Part shown: piece by piece, positions 1 to 11,023 of the stretch
Numbering within the stretch: position 1 is the stretch's first letter
Layout of the letters: each line of letters begins with the position of its first letter
Assembly (NCBI GenBank): GCA_021234155.1
Contig: JAJEKV010000010.1
Span: 8,359,185 to 8,423,184 of the forward strand
From: Isoetes taiwanensis
Lineage: Eukaryota > Streptophyta > Lycopodiopsida > Isoetales > Isoetaceae
Length of the DNA stretch: 64,000 bases
Direction of reading: 5' to 3'
Translations under genes and position numbers: made by a program
Notes under the pieces: model-generated
Told to the model about the DNA's origin: nothing
Databases searched by the model: none
Seen by the model: only the letters and a program-made list of their open reading frames with translations

Positions 1-640
1 CTATTAAACTTTTGTGAAGGTCATAAGCTCACTTTGAGGCTAAATAATAACCTGCACCAACAACTCTAGAACAATGCCCAAAATGTCCAAGGCATCAAAT
101 TTCCACCGCATTCTTACATGCAATTATGCCATTTTCAGTGTCAACTACCGTGCCAATTCTTTCAAGGTACATAAAGATAGGTTTTTCAACCATGAAGGTC
201 TTACCAACCCATAAATATGTACTTAAAGCTATAATATTAAACTAAGACCACGGTTATTAGACCATAGAACCAAGCAAATATAGTTCCTAACTCAGTATCC
301 GTCTAGCAAACCTAGAGGGCAATTCACCAGTATGCCCTACAAATATATAGCAAAATAACAGCGGTTTCAGGGGGATCTGACATGGATGTAAAAAAAAACA
401 ATTCCTGGAACTATAGAACATATATCCCTAAAACAATTGAATGGGTTGTTATACAAAAAAACATACATTCAAGATAAAAAATAATCACATTAGCTCACTG
501 AATATATTGGTTAAATAGAGGTTCGATATTCCCTCAAAAACTTAGACAAAATCGTATTTTATATTTCAAAATCATAGGCGCCTCCAATCATAAATGACTA
601 TAAGCGAAAGGAGAGGTGCACAGAGGCCCCAACATATGAT
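1..640. other. intergenic, no recognisable gene
   Basis: AT-rich sequence with stop codons in all frames. No coding, RNA or repeat signature is visible. Confidence 0.5.
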
Positions 641-1019
641 CTAGGCCATAGAATCGATGAATTCGACGGCTGTGGTAGTCCAGGGTGCACCTCGTTTAGA
701 ATATGTAGCAAAATAACAGGTAAGCATACAATTAGATGAACAATCAATTTGGGGTCTGGACGGCCTTGAAAAATGAATTTGTAAGCCCCTGGAACAGCAC
801 ACTTGAGCTTTCAAATCAAATGCTGAAGCAGAAGAAGACGTGGCCACAACAGAGTTTGAACTACCCTTGTTTTGCAAACGGCCCATACCTTGGCGCATGC
901 AATCCGTAGTTAAACAGAGGAAATTCTGTTCTTTATTTATATCCTTTATTTGAAACACCCCCTCCCCGCTGATCCTGCTATGGCATGCCCTGTGGAGCAT
1001 CGCTAAAGCTCGGCCGCCC

Positions 1020-1130
1020 TTACCAAAGGCCTTCCAAAACCAGAAGTTCTGGAGCCATGGCTTCCTGCAGCCATCCACTTCCAACACCTGTGCACGTGTC
1101 CAGAATAGAACAAATCTGAGCGCAATCCAT
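1020..1130 (-). other. candidate first coding exon (36 codons)
   Basis: A short minus-strand frame begins at 1130 with residues MDCAQICSIL and ends ...LLVLEGLW with a stop at 1022-1020. The stop is part of a TTTG|GTAAGG donor-like site, so translation would normally leave the exon just before it. The upstream bases (a CCCTAGGGTTTTTCG stretch) look like a plant 5' leader. A longer overlapping frame (1192-641) exists, but its low-complexity composition is less protein-like. I do not recognise the product. If real, its remaining exons lie towards lower coordinates or outside the window, and none could be identified there. Confidence 0.2.
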
Positions 1131-2745
1131 AGCACAACGTCGAAAAACCCTAGGGAAAAAAACCAATAAGGAATAATGCTTCTATTTTGCATCCACTAGT
1201 CTAGCATCAGCATTCTACGTATTCTTATACGAATACATCATAAAACCTTCAAGAATCATATGTTACAAAAATACCCTTTTTGATTGCGGAAACATTATTG
1301 GCTAAACCTTGTATTATGGCTTTTTGGCCATTGGATTGGAGCACATGTGGGAGCATATTCCCTATCCATAAATCCACAACGTTCAAAGCGGGTCTTTTGT
1401 AGGTCAAACTGGCCCCTGTTGACCCGACTTTTAAGGGGACATTATTAAGGCACATACCATTGCATAAAATAGTATTTTCGCTACAATGCAGTACAGTATG
1501 AAAACAACATGACCAATTATTGCATGGCAACACTTCATGAGGCAAGAACATGAAGAACACCACAGAATGACAAGAGCCCGGGGAATCGAACCCCAGATAA
1601 ATCCAAAGCTCATAAGGCTTCTCAACTTGCTTTGCACAAATGGGCAGCTTAATATTTCCTGGGCAGACTCTGCCTGAACAATGCCAATGCCATGAAGAAT
1701 CAAAATATTAATGTTTAATATGAACATCAGAATTATGCGAACAACTGATAGGAGCGAATCAAAACGATGACAGTACTAACAACCGTCTTCTGAAACTAGG
1801 AAGAAAAACTGGTTATGATGAAGCTTCAGTAGAGGAATCATCATTGAACTCAGATCTTGGGAAGGAATATCATCGGCAAGGAAAACAACTGAATCAGGGT
1901 TTGTGCAGAGGGTCCGCTTGGTCGCTGCTGCCGGATTTGGCCGCTGGTGCCGGATGCCTTTTTTCAGAGCGACAGCACCCCTATGCCCAATGTCTTTCCA
2001 TCTGAGGAATCCGAGTGCTTTTGGCACTGTGATGTACAACTCTGTTGTTCAGAGGCAGTCGACCATAGATTTTACGGGCAAGAGCTAAAGTACACAACAA
2101 GCAAAAGGAAAATACGTGGAAGCTAAATCCGTCGGATGCCAACCCCAACAACTGCAACAACCAAATTAATACATGCTAGAAAATCTGCCTGGCGGATCTT
2201 GCTTGCTTGCTCACCTCTTTTTCTTTCGGCCAGGCAGAATCGACACCTACAGAAGCCGAATTAGGCATAAGAAGCGGATCGACAACTCATGCAGCCGATT
2301 CAGCATCCACCTGCATTTGCCTCCACGCGCGCTCCAATCCAGAACACAGAAGAAACCATTGCCCTTTCTCAGCCACAAATCCACGTAGGTTTCGAGCCAC
2401 AGCCCAGGTGCCATCATCACCAAAGTACGTTTCATTAACCTTCCAAGCAAACACTGTTTTTCATAGGAACACATTATTGTCTCGTGATTTCACAATGCCA
2501 AGCAAACAAAGAACTGGTTGCAGTATAGTGCTGCCACACGTCATCGTTGCAATGTCCTAAATCCAATAACGTTTGCTTGTCCATAACACCTAAATCCTGA
2601 AAAATGGCTGTCCACATAATTCCTTTTTAGCTGGCCATGTTATTGTTGCTGTATCAAAGGTCACCATAATCCAGAAATATTTGCAAATACATAGTACCTG
2701 GGCTATTGTTATCAACGAAAAGGAGCGCCCCCTGAAGGCCACAGT
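1131..2745. other. intergenic, includes a tRNA-like B box
   Basis: No protein domain is recognisable in the short frames here. The one structured element is the tRNA-like T-arm at 1580-1594, listed separately. The stretch just before 2746 would be the leader or promoter of the methyltransferase pseudogene. Confidence 0.45.
1572..1600 (-). repeat. tRNA/SINE-like B-box remnant
   Basis: On the minus strand 1594-1580 reads as a perfect T-arm (GGGG-TTCGATT-CCCC), matching the Pol III B-box consensus GGTTCGANTCC, followed by an acceptor-like GGGCTCT. I could not find a matching 5' acceptor strand, D-arm or anticodon arm at normal spacing. It is therefore a tRNA fragment or the head of a tRNA-derived SINE, not a functional tRNA gene. 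Confidence 0.35.
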
Positions 2746-3920
2746 ATGGCGCCTTATTATTTGAAGCAGGTGCCTCTTCTTCCTACTCTTGTAGACGCAG
2801 TTCCGACGTGGGTACTTCGCCCTGCACGCCGTTTATTATCTGAAGCATTCACTAGAGGTATGTTTGGGATTAGTTTTTCTTATTCAACAAAATGTTTGTC
2901 GGTTTCAAAAGCAAATGAAAACTTCAGCATTTCATGCGAGCAAGAGAAATCTAGCAATAATTTTTCTGAGATATGGTCTCAGAGTGCAAACGCAACAGAG
3001 GTGAAAGTCCTCGCCAAATGCAGAAGCCAATTTAGTGAGATACAAGTCTTGGAAATAGCTAGATGGGCTGATTCTCCTTTAGCAGGAGCAAGATTGTTGC
3101 TTTTAGATGGGCCTGGAAATATCCATAGTGTGCATTATCAGTTTAAGATAATAACCAAGTCATACTGTGATTTTCTGGCCTCCTTGCCTCCCCTTCTTCC
3201 TGAAGGTCCAATTGGAATATATGGTCTGGGGGGTGGAACGGTTGCTAGGATGATTTATCATTTTTGACCTCACATTGAGTTGCATGGATGGGAGCTTGAC
3301 CCTGCAGTAATAGCTATGGCAAGGAAATTTTTCGATTTATCTGAAAAGATGCATTAGAAGGTGTGCAGGAAAGCCGCGAGACAGATGCAAAGATGATTTA
3401 TTTGACAAGTCCAAGCTATAAACTTGATCTAGCTGAGAGAATGGACATGGAAGTTGAGGGATTCGAACACGACAGACATATTGATGTGAAACCGAAAGGT
3501 AGGTTAACTGTTCATATTGGAGATGCTTTGAGTCCAAATGCAACAATAGAAGGTGGATTTGCTGGTCTCATTGTGGATATGTTTTCGAAAGGTGTAGTCC
3601 TTCCAGAACTTCAAAAACCAGAAACATGGGTGCTATTAAAGCAGAGGTTAAAACCTGGTGGCAGGATTATGGTAAATTGTGGAGGAGCATGTGTTGAGTC
3701 TGAACTTGGTAAAGATGGTTTATTCATCATGCAGCAAACCCTGGATGCCCTAGAGATAGCTTTTCCTGGACAGACATTGAAGAGAAATGTTCGTCTTGGC
3801 GGTGATAATGTTGTTGCTTTGACTGGGTTCATGCCTGATATAAGTAGATGGAGAAGAAGCCTTCCCAAGTGTTTGAAGGTTGGCTTGTCTGATTGGATTG
3901 AACATCAAGGAACTTCATGA
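2746..3920 (+). pseudogene. spermidine-synthase-like SAM methyltransferase, broken copy 1
   Basis: The frame from ATG 2746 (MAPYYLKQVP) and the frame 3363-3920 together cover a plant spermidine-synthase-related Rossmann methyltransferase. Recognisable blocks are RWADSPLAGARLLLLDGPGN, the SAM-site glycine loop IGIYGLGGGTVARM, the HGWELDP segment, VHIGDALSP, and the C-terminal MVNCGGACVESE. Two lesions break it. TGA at 3265-3267 replaces the TGG (Trp) found in copy 2, and 13 bases present in copy 2 (after TCTGA near 3345) are missing, shifting the frame. No intron is evident. The family usually has a continuous domain of this length, so the copy looks otherwise nearly full length. I infer no intact product unless the two lesions are assembly errors, which a 13-base deletion makes unlikely. 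Confidence 0.8.
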
Positions 3921-5152
3921 TTTTAAAAGCATATTTTTTGCTGGTTAATTAGAAACACTATCATCATTATGAAGAATCAACATTAAGTTTGTATCAAAGC
4001 AATGAGCAGCTGATAATAGGCATGGTGAGTTAGTCTATGACAGCTTGCTGATATTCAAAAGAGGTCTATAGCCCCTAACGATTACTATGTTCAAGTTTAG
4101 AAAAGAAACAGTTCACAATGATATTCTCATATTATAGTGTGTTAATTCAATTTATCCTGAAGTCCTAGCAATCTCATTTTCTGCGTATATCCATTTCTAT
4201 GCCCAAATGCCACCAAAATCTAATAGGTTCATCCTGACAGTAAATATGCATCCTGACAGTAAATCTAATAGGTTCATCCTGACAGTAAATATGCGAACAT
4301 CTTAAGGGGAAGTTTTCCAATGGTGCGGTGGGTTCATTTCTTGTGGATATATATTTTTTTTGATGGAATATGTAGTAGCAGGATTCAAAATGTGGCATAC
4401 TCACAGAAACAGTTACTGGCCATGCTCTTTCTCTTTCGCTTTGATTTTCTTTTCATCTGCATCTTGAATGCATGGTGGGTTTGCTGTATTGGGCCTTCGA
4501 GCTTGGTTGGTACTGACAAGGGATTCAAATCCCTAGACTCAGATCAAACAGAAGCAGGTAATACAGCAATCCTCTTGTCTAGGGCTATGTCTATTTCTAT
4601 GCCCACATGCCAACAAATTCCAATAGGTTGCATTAATGGTTTATAATAGAAGTGGAAGCATTCTTAGTTTCTGGTTTCATCAATATCGTTTCTTGGCATA
4701 TTGCATTGGAGGATAGAGAGGATTTACTTTCATTTCCATGAAGTTATGCAAGATAAGAGACGAATTCCAATAGGGATGAGCTTTTTGCATGTAGGAATAT
4801 AAAGTCACCTTTTTTCCAGAAGGAATGTGTGAGGACAACTGGCCATAGAAGCTCGACTCTAGCCTGTGTTTGGTTCTATATGATGTGATTGAAGGGGCAG
4901 TTTCATGTCATTTGGATTCCTAGACATTTTACCTAAGCTGTCAGCAAATAAAATTGAGGAGGTATTTTTTTGATAAATGATGATATCAATGCCCTGTGTA
5001 TTACGAAGGAAATTTTTGATTTATCTCAGCTTGAGCTAATCTCATCTGGGTAGACGGAAGTTGAGGGATCGCTTACCTGTTTTTATAGGAGATGCCTCTG
5101 TAACTGTGGAGGTGGATTTGCAGGTTTGATTGTGGATATATTTCTAGGAAAA
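3211..5152 (+). repeat. segmental duplication, copy 1
   Basis: This segment reappears in the same orientation at 32766-34707. Similarity covers the 3' half of the methyltransferase, its 3' flank, and a further stretch ending at TTTCTAGGAA. It is interrupted: about 4060-4300 here does not match its counterpart, where a receptor-kinase-derived fold-back sits instead. Confidence 0.85.
4220..4295 (+). repeat. short tandem repeat, 45-bp period
   Basis: The phrase CTAATAGGTTCATCCTGACA followed by GTAAATATGC occurs from 4220 and again from 4265, with an extra half unit between them. It is non-coding. Confidence 0.7.
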
Positions 5153-5200
5153 AGAAACATGGGAGCTATCAAACAGAAGTTAAATGTTTTGAAATTGTGC
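5011..5200 (+). pseudogene. second, older methyltransferase fragment
   Basis: About 1.1 kb downstream of copy 1 the sequence again follows the methyltransferase gene: GGAAATTTTTGATTTATCTCAGCTTGAG (5008-5035), then a GGAGATGCCTCT block matching the VHIGDALS region, then GGTGGATTTGCAGGTTTGATTGTGGATAT matching the GGFAGLIVD block. Large internal deletions and stops separate these pieces. The same decayed fragment ends the duplicated copy at 34560-34707, so it existed before that duplication. Confidence 0.65.
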
Positions 5201-6039
5201 AAGGGCAGGTTTCAGTCTGGTAAAAGATGGTGCACCCCTACTGCAGTGATAATATGGTTCATGTCACAGACATGAAATTGAGCATTACAGAATGCCGTGA
5301 TTTTGGAAGGAGATTTTATAATTCTGAGCTCCATTGGGTATTCCGGATTAGTATGTGACATGTTGATTTGCGAAAAATCTCATAAGAAGTAACTTCTACA
5401 TTCGTATGATGATTATGTACAAGTTGTTTTGAGACTGAAGGCTGCCAAGAAGTTATTGTTTCTTTCTCTAGGAAATATTCAGCATAAAAAATGCCTCATT
5501 CATTGTAGATTGTAGAAAGTTTTCTTGCTTTTCAGGTCACAAGTTAACTAGCATCTCTCTATTTTGCTGTTGCCCAGCCAGTCGTTTTTATAGCCCATGT
5601 GAGAAGGTTCCCAAAAGATTCAATCTCCTGCAAAAGAAGTATATGTTATTTGCATTTCATTGCTAAGGAGTCACCTTAAAATCCAAGGCTCAATGTTTGA
5701 ACAACTCTCACTTGAAAAATGGTCATAAAAATGGTCTGAGACATTTTAGCAGATTGATTCAATGCTGAACGAATACCTGGTGTAATGACTTTATTATAGA
5801 AGACTTGACTACATGGAAGGGAATGAAAATTATAATAGCATTCCAGGAATGACTGAAAAATAACGGGCATGGGCAAACACATTTTGTCTTCCCAGATTAT
5901 GGGATACCTATGATACTCTAGTTATTAAACTGGCCTGCTTGAGCTATGAATTCGTGTAATGCTATGCAGTAGAAAATTTTGAAATTCCGCTTCCTCGAGT
6001 TAAGCGAGAGAGTATATTATACCTGATATGAACCCGTTG
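5201..6039. other. intergenic between methyltransferase remnants and receptor kinase
   Basis: No coding signature. It would hold the 3' untranslated region of the minus-strand receptor kinase near 6000. A short further methyltransferase-like trace up to about 5230 is possible but weak. Confidence 0.4.
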
Positions 6040-8779
6040 TCACTTGATTTGGAAAGGAGGTATTGTGATTGTTTTATTCAGCATAAGCCAAATGTGCCTC
6101 ATTGTTGGACGAACATTGGGATCTTCCTTTGTGCATAGAAGTGTGACAATGCTCATGTCCAGAGCCTCTTGTTTGTCAAACTTGTCATTCAACCTCTCAT
6201 CAATGAGCGCAAGAACGTTGGAAGGTTCTGCCAAAGCTAACTCATGTGCGTGTTCAACTATTGTTGTTGATAAGGTAGCATCATCATCCCAGCTTTTGGC
6301 AGTAACCCTTACAGGACGTTCTCCACTTAATAGCCCCAATAACACTACCCCAAAACTGTAAACATCCACCTTGTCCGATAACTCGTTAAAGTAGATATAC
6401 TCTACAAAAAATGGAGCATTCATGCAGGATTAGCGATATGATATGGACTAATTAAGCAAGAGAAGGGATATGATATGCTTTTGACTTACCTGGTGCCATG
6501 TAACCAAATGTCCCAGCCTTGTTTTCCACTGTTTTGGAAGTTCTTTCCTTGAAAAATCTTGCTAGTCCAAAATCTGCTACGCAGGCGTTCATATCCTTGT
6601 CCAGCAAAATGTTTGCGGGCTTCACATCACAGTGAATCACATGATATTTTGATTCCTCATGCAAATATTGCAACCCACATGCAGCTCCAATGGCTATCTT
6701 CATTCTCGTTTTCCAGTCAAGTCCAGGCCCAGTGAACAGGGCCTTTTCTAGACTTCCATTCTCCATATAATCACAAACTAATAAGGAATTTTCAGATCCT
6801 AAACAATACCCATTGATTCCCACCAGATTTTTGTGCTGAAGCATGCTTAGAATTGCAATTTCTTTCTTGAAAATTTGGGCATCCTTGTTGCTTTTTCTCA
6901 TCAGTTGCTTGATTGCTACAACAGTGCCATCAGGAAGAATGCCCTTGTGCACTGCCCCAAATCCTCCTTCCCAAGCAAAATTTCTCATCAAAACCATCTG
7001 TAGCTTCCCACAGCTGCTGGTATGTGTAGATGGTTGGCCCAATTTTTGTTATATTTTCTATGGTGTTGGTGGTGACCAGTTGCATTGAAGGTTCATTATC
7101 AGCAGAGCGTCTTGCAGACCTCCTCCTGTGGATTACAGCAAAACAAACTGCAAAAACTAACACCAAGAATGCAGCTAACCCCCCTGTTATGCCACCAATA
7201 AGGATCCCTTTTGAGGATTTCTTGTTTGAATTCATAGGTGTAACAGAGATAGCAGATATGATTGGGCCTGATCCGATAGTGTAATAATAATTATAGCGGC
7301 TGCCTATCAATTTAATTGATATGGTTCCATTTGTCACCGATGCATTTATTGAACGAGTGTAAAGATCACCGCCGGCTTCAGCCCACAAATCCAAATTCTG
7401 AAGCACCAACTGCCCTTGAACGAAAACATCAAATACTCTAGCATTTTTGGAATAAACATATGTATCCACAAAATAGAGGGTGACGTTGTAGTTTCCATTT
7501 GTCAGATTTGTGCCATGGTAAGCAAGATAATTTGATGACCATTTGGCAGTACCATACACACCAGCCTGATTCTTTTGATGATATATTGCCACCCCTTGAG
7601 GTATCGGTAGAATAATTTGCACCTTCCAAGCCAGAAATTTCCATTGTCCAGGATGTGTTTCCAATGTGATGCAGACCTGTTGATACCTCTGTGCTATCTG
7701 CTACAAAAAGTCTCACCATCAACTGTAATCTCTGCCCCTCCTGCATTAACTCTAAAAGCCCTTCAGAGCCAGTTGTAGATGGAAAACAGACTTCTTGTTT
7801 GACAGAAGATGCATCACAATTGAGATCTAGAACGGAATTCTGATCTGCGAAATAGTTGAATGAAAAAATCCCTCTTTTTATAGAAGCTAGATGCGTTGTT
7901 GAACCTGTTAAAATGTTATGGGACACATCTAGTCTTGAAAGCTTTGACAGATTACCAAAAGCTTGAGGAATTGAACCTTCCAGTTGGTTGTGCCCTACAA
8001 GCAAGATGTTTAAGTTGGACACTGCAAGCCTTACTGGAATGTTTCCATCGAAATTGTTAAAACCCAAATCACATACTGTAAGATTGGCAAGGGATACATT
8101 GGGGATTGGACCAGAAAATTATTTCTATTAAGCTTGAGAAGCTGAAGCATTGGCATGCTCTGTATGAAGGAAATATTTCCTGAGAATGAGTTATAAGACA
8201 GAGCAAGGTCTGACATACGTGATAAATTGGCAAAGGACTGAGGCAGTGGTCCAGACATTTGGTTGGAGTGAAGCCATAATTTAGTGAGGTTCGTCAATCT
8301 TCCGATGTGATCTGAATGCTGCCTGTTAGGCTATTTGTAGCCATGACAAGTTCCTGCAGGTGGGTTAGATCGCCTATGGAAGATGGAATGGTGCCATTAA
8401 GCTTGTTATTATCCAACTGCAGAATTTTCAAGCTGCTCAAGTTTCCAATCTCAGGGGGGATGCTTCCACTCAGTGCGTTGGTTCCCAGGCTCAACTCTTG
8501 CAGCAAACTAAGGTTGCCTATAGAACTGGGAATGCTTCCTGAGTATCTTTTGTTACTTAGACTAATCTGTGTAACATTACCTTCCTTGTTGCAAGTAACT
8601 CCATCCCATTGGCATGGATCAGAGGTGCTGCTTAAATAATCCCATCCAGAAATGCTTAGTGCCTTTGCAATATCTCGCATGGCATTCAACTCTGCTGTAC
8701 CAAGAGCTTGTGCTAGGGGAGCCCAAATTAAGAGAATAAAAATGATCGCCATCCTTGAAACATCAATTAGAGATGTCAT
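6040..8779 (-). pseudogene. malectin/LRR receptor-like kinase, four frame breaks
   Basis: Read from 8779 down: MTSLIDVSR, hydrophobic signal segment MAIIFILLIWAPLAQA, LRR cap with CQWDGVTC, about seven LRRs (NLSLLQELSLGTNALSGSIP type), a malectin-like domain (YNVTLYFVD, ARVFDVFVQGQ, EAGG), a transmembrane helix (ILIGGITGGLAAFLVLVF), then a kinase with VAIKQL, HCDVKPANILL, DFGLA and the APE motif. APE is restored by a clean intron, 6489-6402 (GTAAGT...TTTGTAG). The order fits plant LRR-VIII-type receptor kinases at the plasma membrane. Four one-base shifts lie near 8318 (one C missing in a CC run), 8130 (one T), 7575 and 6978 (one G in GGGG). All catalytic residues are present, so it may be a functional gene damaged by assembly error. 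The final exon ends in PPFQIK with a stop at 6040-6042. Confidence 0.8.
6402..6489 (-). other. receptor-kinase intron (88 bp)
   Basis: The donor GTAAGT follows GCACCAG and the acceptor TTTTTTGTAG precedes AGTATATC. Splicing joins A-P-(G|AG)-Y, restoring the kinase subdomain VIII motif APE. This is strong evidence that the exon structure is genuine. Confidence 0.85.
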
Positions 8780-9100
8780 TTGCCATTGGTTTCTAATTCG
8801 AAAGGCCAGAAAGGAACTTGGTATTTGCAATAATAGGATGCGACGGATGGCGGCTCCTTTTAGTTTGTGATCAAGTTTGGCATGTTCCATTTGCATTTTT
8901 TTTGTCTGGAACTTGAGGTTTGGACGCAATTGCCGTGTATTTTCTTTCAAAACGTGTCTTTATCCGGTTCCAGAGTGTTCAGAAACTCCCTTTTGACCCG
9001 TCTATGTCCTGATCAATTTTTGCATAGTCCAAAACTTGATTCACGTGGGCTGGAATTTGACGCCTTTCGTGCCTGTTTTGAGGATTTTTACCCGTCAAAA

Positions 9101-9534
9101 TAAGGGGCTTTTCACACGACTAGTGTGTCTTATATTTTAAGGCATACTATTGGTCCATGTCAACATTTAAGAAGAACTGGTTTTCACAGGAACCATATAA
9201 GACATGTCTCATTTAGGTTCGGGTAAGTTTAAATAGGTTCGGTAAGGGCAATGGAGTCTTATTTTATACCGGGGGATTTCCCCCGCCATAAAATAAGACA
9301 CCACTTATTATATTCTATTTTATTCTATTGACCAATCATATTCAAAATAAAAGGTGGTCTTATTTTGTGATGGTTTTCACACTAGTATTTGTTAGTGTCT
9401 CATTTACATAAGACACCCTGTAGTGTGAAAACAACTTATATTTGTGTGTCTTATTTTTTGCTTTGGAGTCACAAATGATGTCTTATATGAAATGGGACAG
9501 CCATATTATAAGACATCGTGTGAAAAAGCCCTAA
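9101..9534. mobile_element. Tourist-like (PIF/Harbinger-type) MITE
   Basis: Element 9104-9531 (428 bp) starts GGGGCTTTTCACACGA, and its right end, read inverted, is GGGCTTTTTCACACGA. Direct TAA trinucleotides flank it at 9101-9103 and 9532-9534. The G-rich terminal inverted repeat plus TAA target duplication is the hallmark of Tourist-type MITEs. It has no coding capacity. Inside are further TTTTCACA motifs (9179, 9371) and an inner inverted pair, GTTTTCACACTA near 9373 and TAGTGTGAAAAC near 9421, suggesting a nested or compound origin. A GGGGGATTTCCCCC palindrome lies at about 9271. Confidence 0.75.
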
Positions 9535-10615
9535 GTCAAAACAAAACAAGTAAAAAAGAAATTCGTATGGTAAACGAAGGAAGAAATTTGTATGGTAAAC
9601 GAAGGGCAGTACTTAGCAATTGCCCGTCGTAGAGAAGGGCAACTACAAGACTCACATGTCATTTGAAAGGCCATAGGACCATAGAAATGCCCGTCATTTG
9701 TTTTGCTATATATCTACATAAACTATACAACTTATATTATTATTATATTATTACATACAAGAATTTGGCGCCGGCGGAGCCGGCGTTGGTGCCTGTACAC
9801 CTTTGGGGGTCGAACCCAAGTGGGTGACATGGAGAGGGAGCATTGGCCCCGTGTATTAAGATATATATGGGATGAGAACTTTGAATAAATATACCTTGAT
9901 TAGTCTTTGTTCACGCCTTCCTCCTGGGTGATATCTCTCTCAACGGTTGGGTCTAATTCTATTTTTGCCGAGGATGCCTATTTATATAGGTGGATGAATT
10001 CAAACGCCCGAACTGTTCAAGCTTTGGTGAAAGACCTATCGTTCAAGACCTTCATGGTCAAATTTCCAAGTAAGTTGTAATTAATGCTTTGTTTGTTCTA
10101 GGTTGGCAACTTAAAGATGCTGTTATGGGCCCCTTGAAAAATATGTATGTTTGCCTATAGAATTGTTAGAACAATGTGTTGTTTTATTGGTAGAATGATA
10201 TGTTAGAGATGATTAATTTTCGACGTAGAATTATGAAATGCATTTGCTCAAATTCATTTTGTTGTTGAATATCACATAGATAAAATTTAAATGACAATAT
10301 TTGAGAAAAATATTGCCATGAGCAGAGTAGCATGCTGCTCTTCTTACACTTTTGTTTTCTTTATTTCACTTCTTTGTATCTCGGTAAGAGTAAACTGTGC
10401 ATTGGCGTACCGGTGATATAGCCACCTTTAGTAGAAACAATTTATTGTGAGTTGAATAGGGTAAGAGCAAAGTTGTTGCCAATGAAAGATTAGCAAATAG
10501 ACTATGCAACCTGCCCTATCAGACCAAATGAACATGCCAAAACACAGCAGACATGCATAGACATAATACGAGGTTACTTATTGAATATGAACAACTCCAA
10601 ACTCTGGGAAACAAG
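9535..10615. other. intergenic with a GC hairpin
   Basis: No gene recognised. It contains the 9769-9785 GC-rich hairpin (listed separately) and otherwise ordinary AT-rich sequence up to the left inverted-repeat arm. Confidence 0.4.
9750..9800 (+). repeat. GC hairpin motif, copy A (shared with 58164)
   Basis: ACAAGAATTT is followed by a stem CGCCGGC (9769-9775), loop GGA and complement GCCGGCG (9779-9785). The same ACAAGAATTT plus GGA-loop hairpin occurs at 58154-58182. A B-box-like GGTCGAACCC lies 25 bases downstream. The element type is unknown. A Helitron terminus or a retroelement primer-binding area are possibilities I cannot confirm. Confidence 0.5.
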
Positions 10616-11023
10616 AGGATGGGGGTATAGTGTCAACCCTTGTGACAAGTCCTATGTGTAGTGACAAATTTGTGTCGACTACTACTATCTTGACACAAAG
10701 TGCTTGTGTTGTGTCAACATTGTGTCTACTACATAGTGTCAAATCTTTTGTCAAAGCAATGACCTCCTTTTGTCAACTTTCTTTCTATCATGTTAAATAG
10801 GTTTTTGCAACAACTTTTGAACAATATTTAAGCTAAGTTGTGCCAACTTTTTTTTAAGACTTATAACAAACGATTATCCAAAATTTCATCTAATATCTTA
10901 ACGGAACTTTGAGGAGCATTTTGTCAACTTTATATTGCAATTTAAGTGGGTTGTTGCAACAATTTTTTAACAAATTTATAACTCCATCATTATAACATTT
11001 CTATGAGATTTATAACATAATGC
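10616..11023 (+). repeat. long inverted-repeat arm, left
   Basis: This 408-bp stretch, beginning AGGATGGGGGTATAGTGTCA and ending near ATTTATAACATAATGCC, is repeated in inverted orientation at 16658-17064 with only scattered differences. It is rich in TGTCAA/TTGACA motifs. The pair could be terminal inverted repeats of one 6.45-kb element, or two oppositely oriented copies of one smaller repeat. No adjacent target duplication is clear. A related CTCCAAACTC...GAAACAA phrase lies outside both arms (10594 and 17071). Confidence 0.85.

Noticed and set aside
641-1192. 183-codon minus-strand frame as a gene
   Set aside because: No domain and odd composition; the shorter in-register frame at 1130-1020 with a donor site is a better exon candidate, and even that is weak.
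1572-1640. Complete tRNA gene on the minus strand
   Set aside because: T-arm is perfect, but no matching 5' acceptor strand, D-arm or anticodon arm is present at tRNA spacing.
9750-9800. LTR primer-binding site
   Set aside because: TTTGGCGCCG resembles a known plant retroelement leader, but no LTR end, partner LTR or gag frame follows, and the second copy at 58164 does not keep the match.
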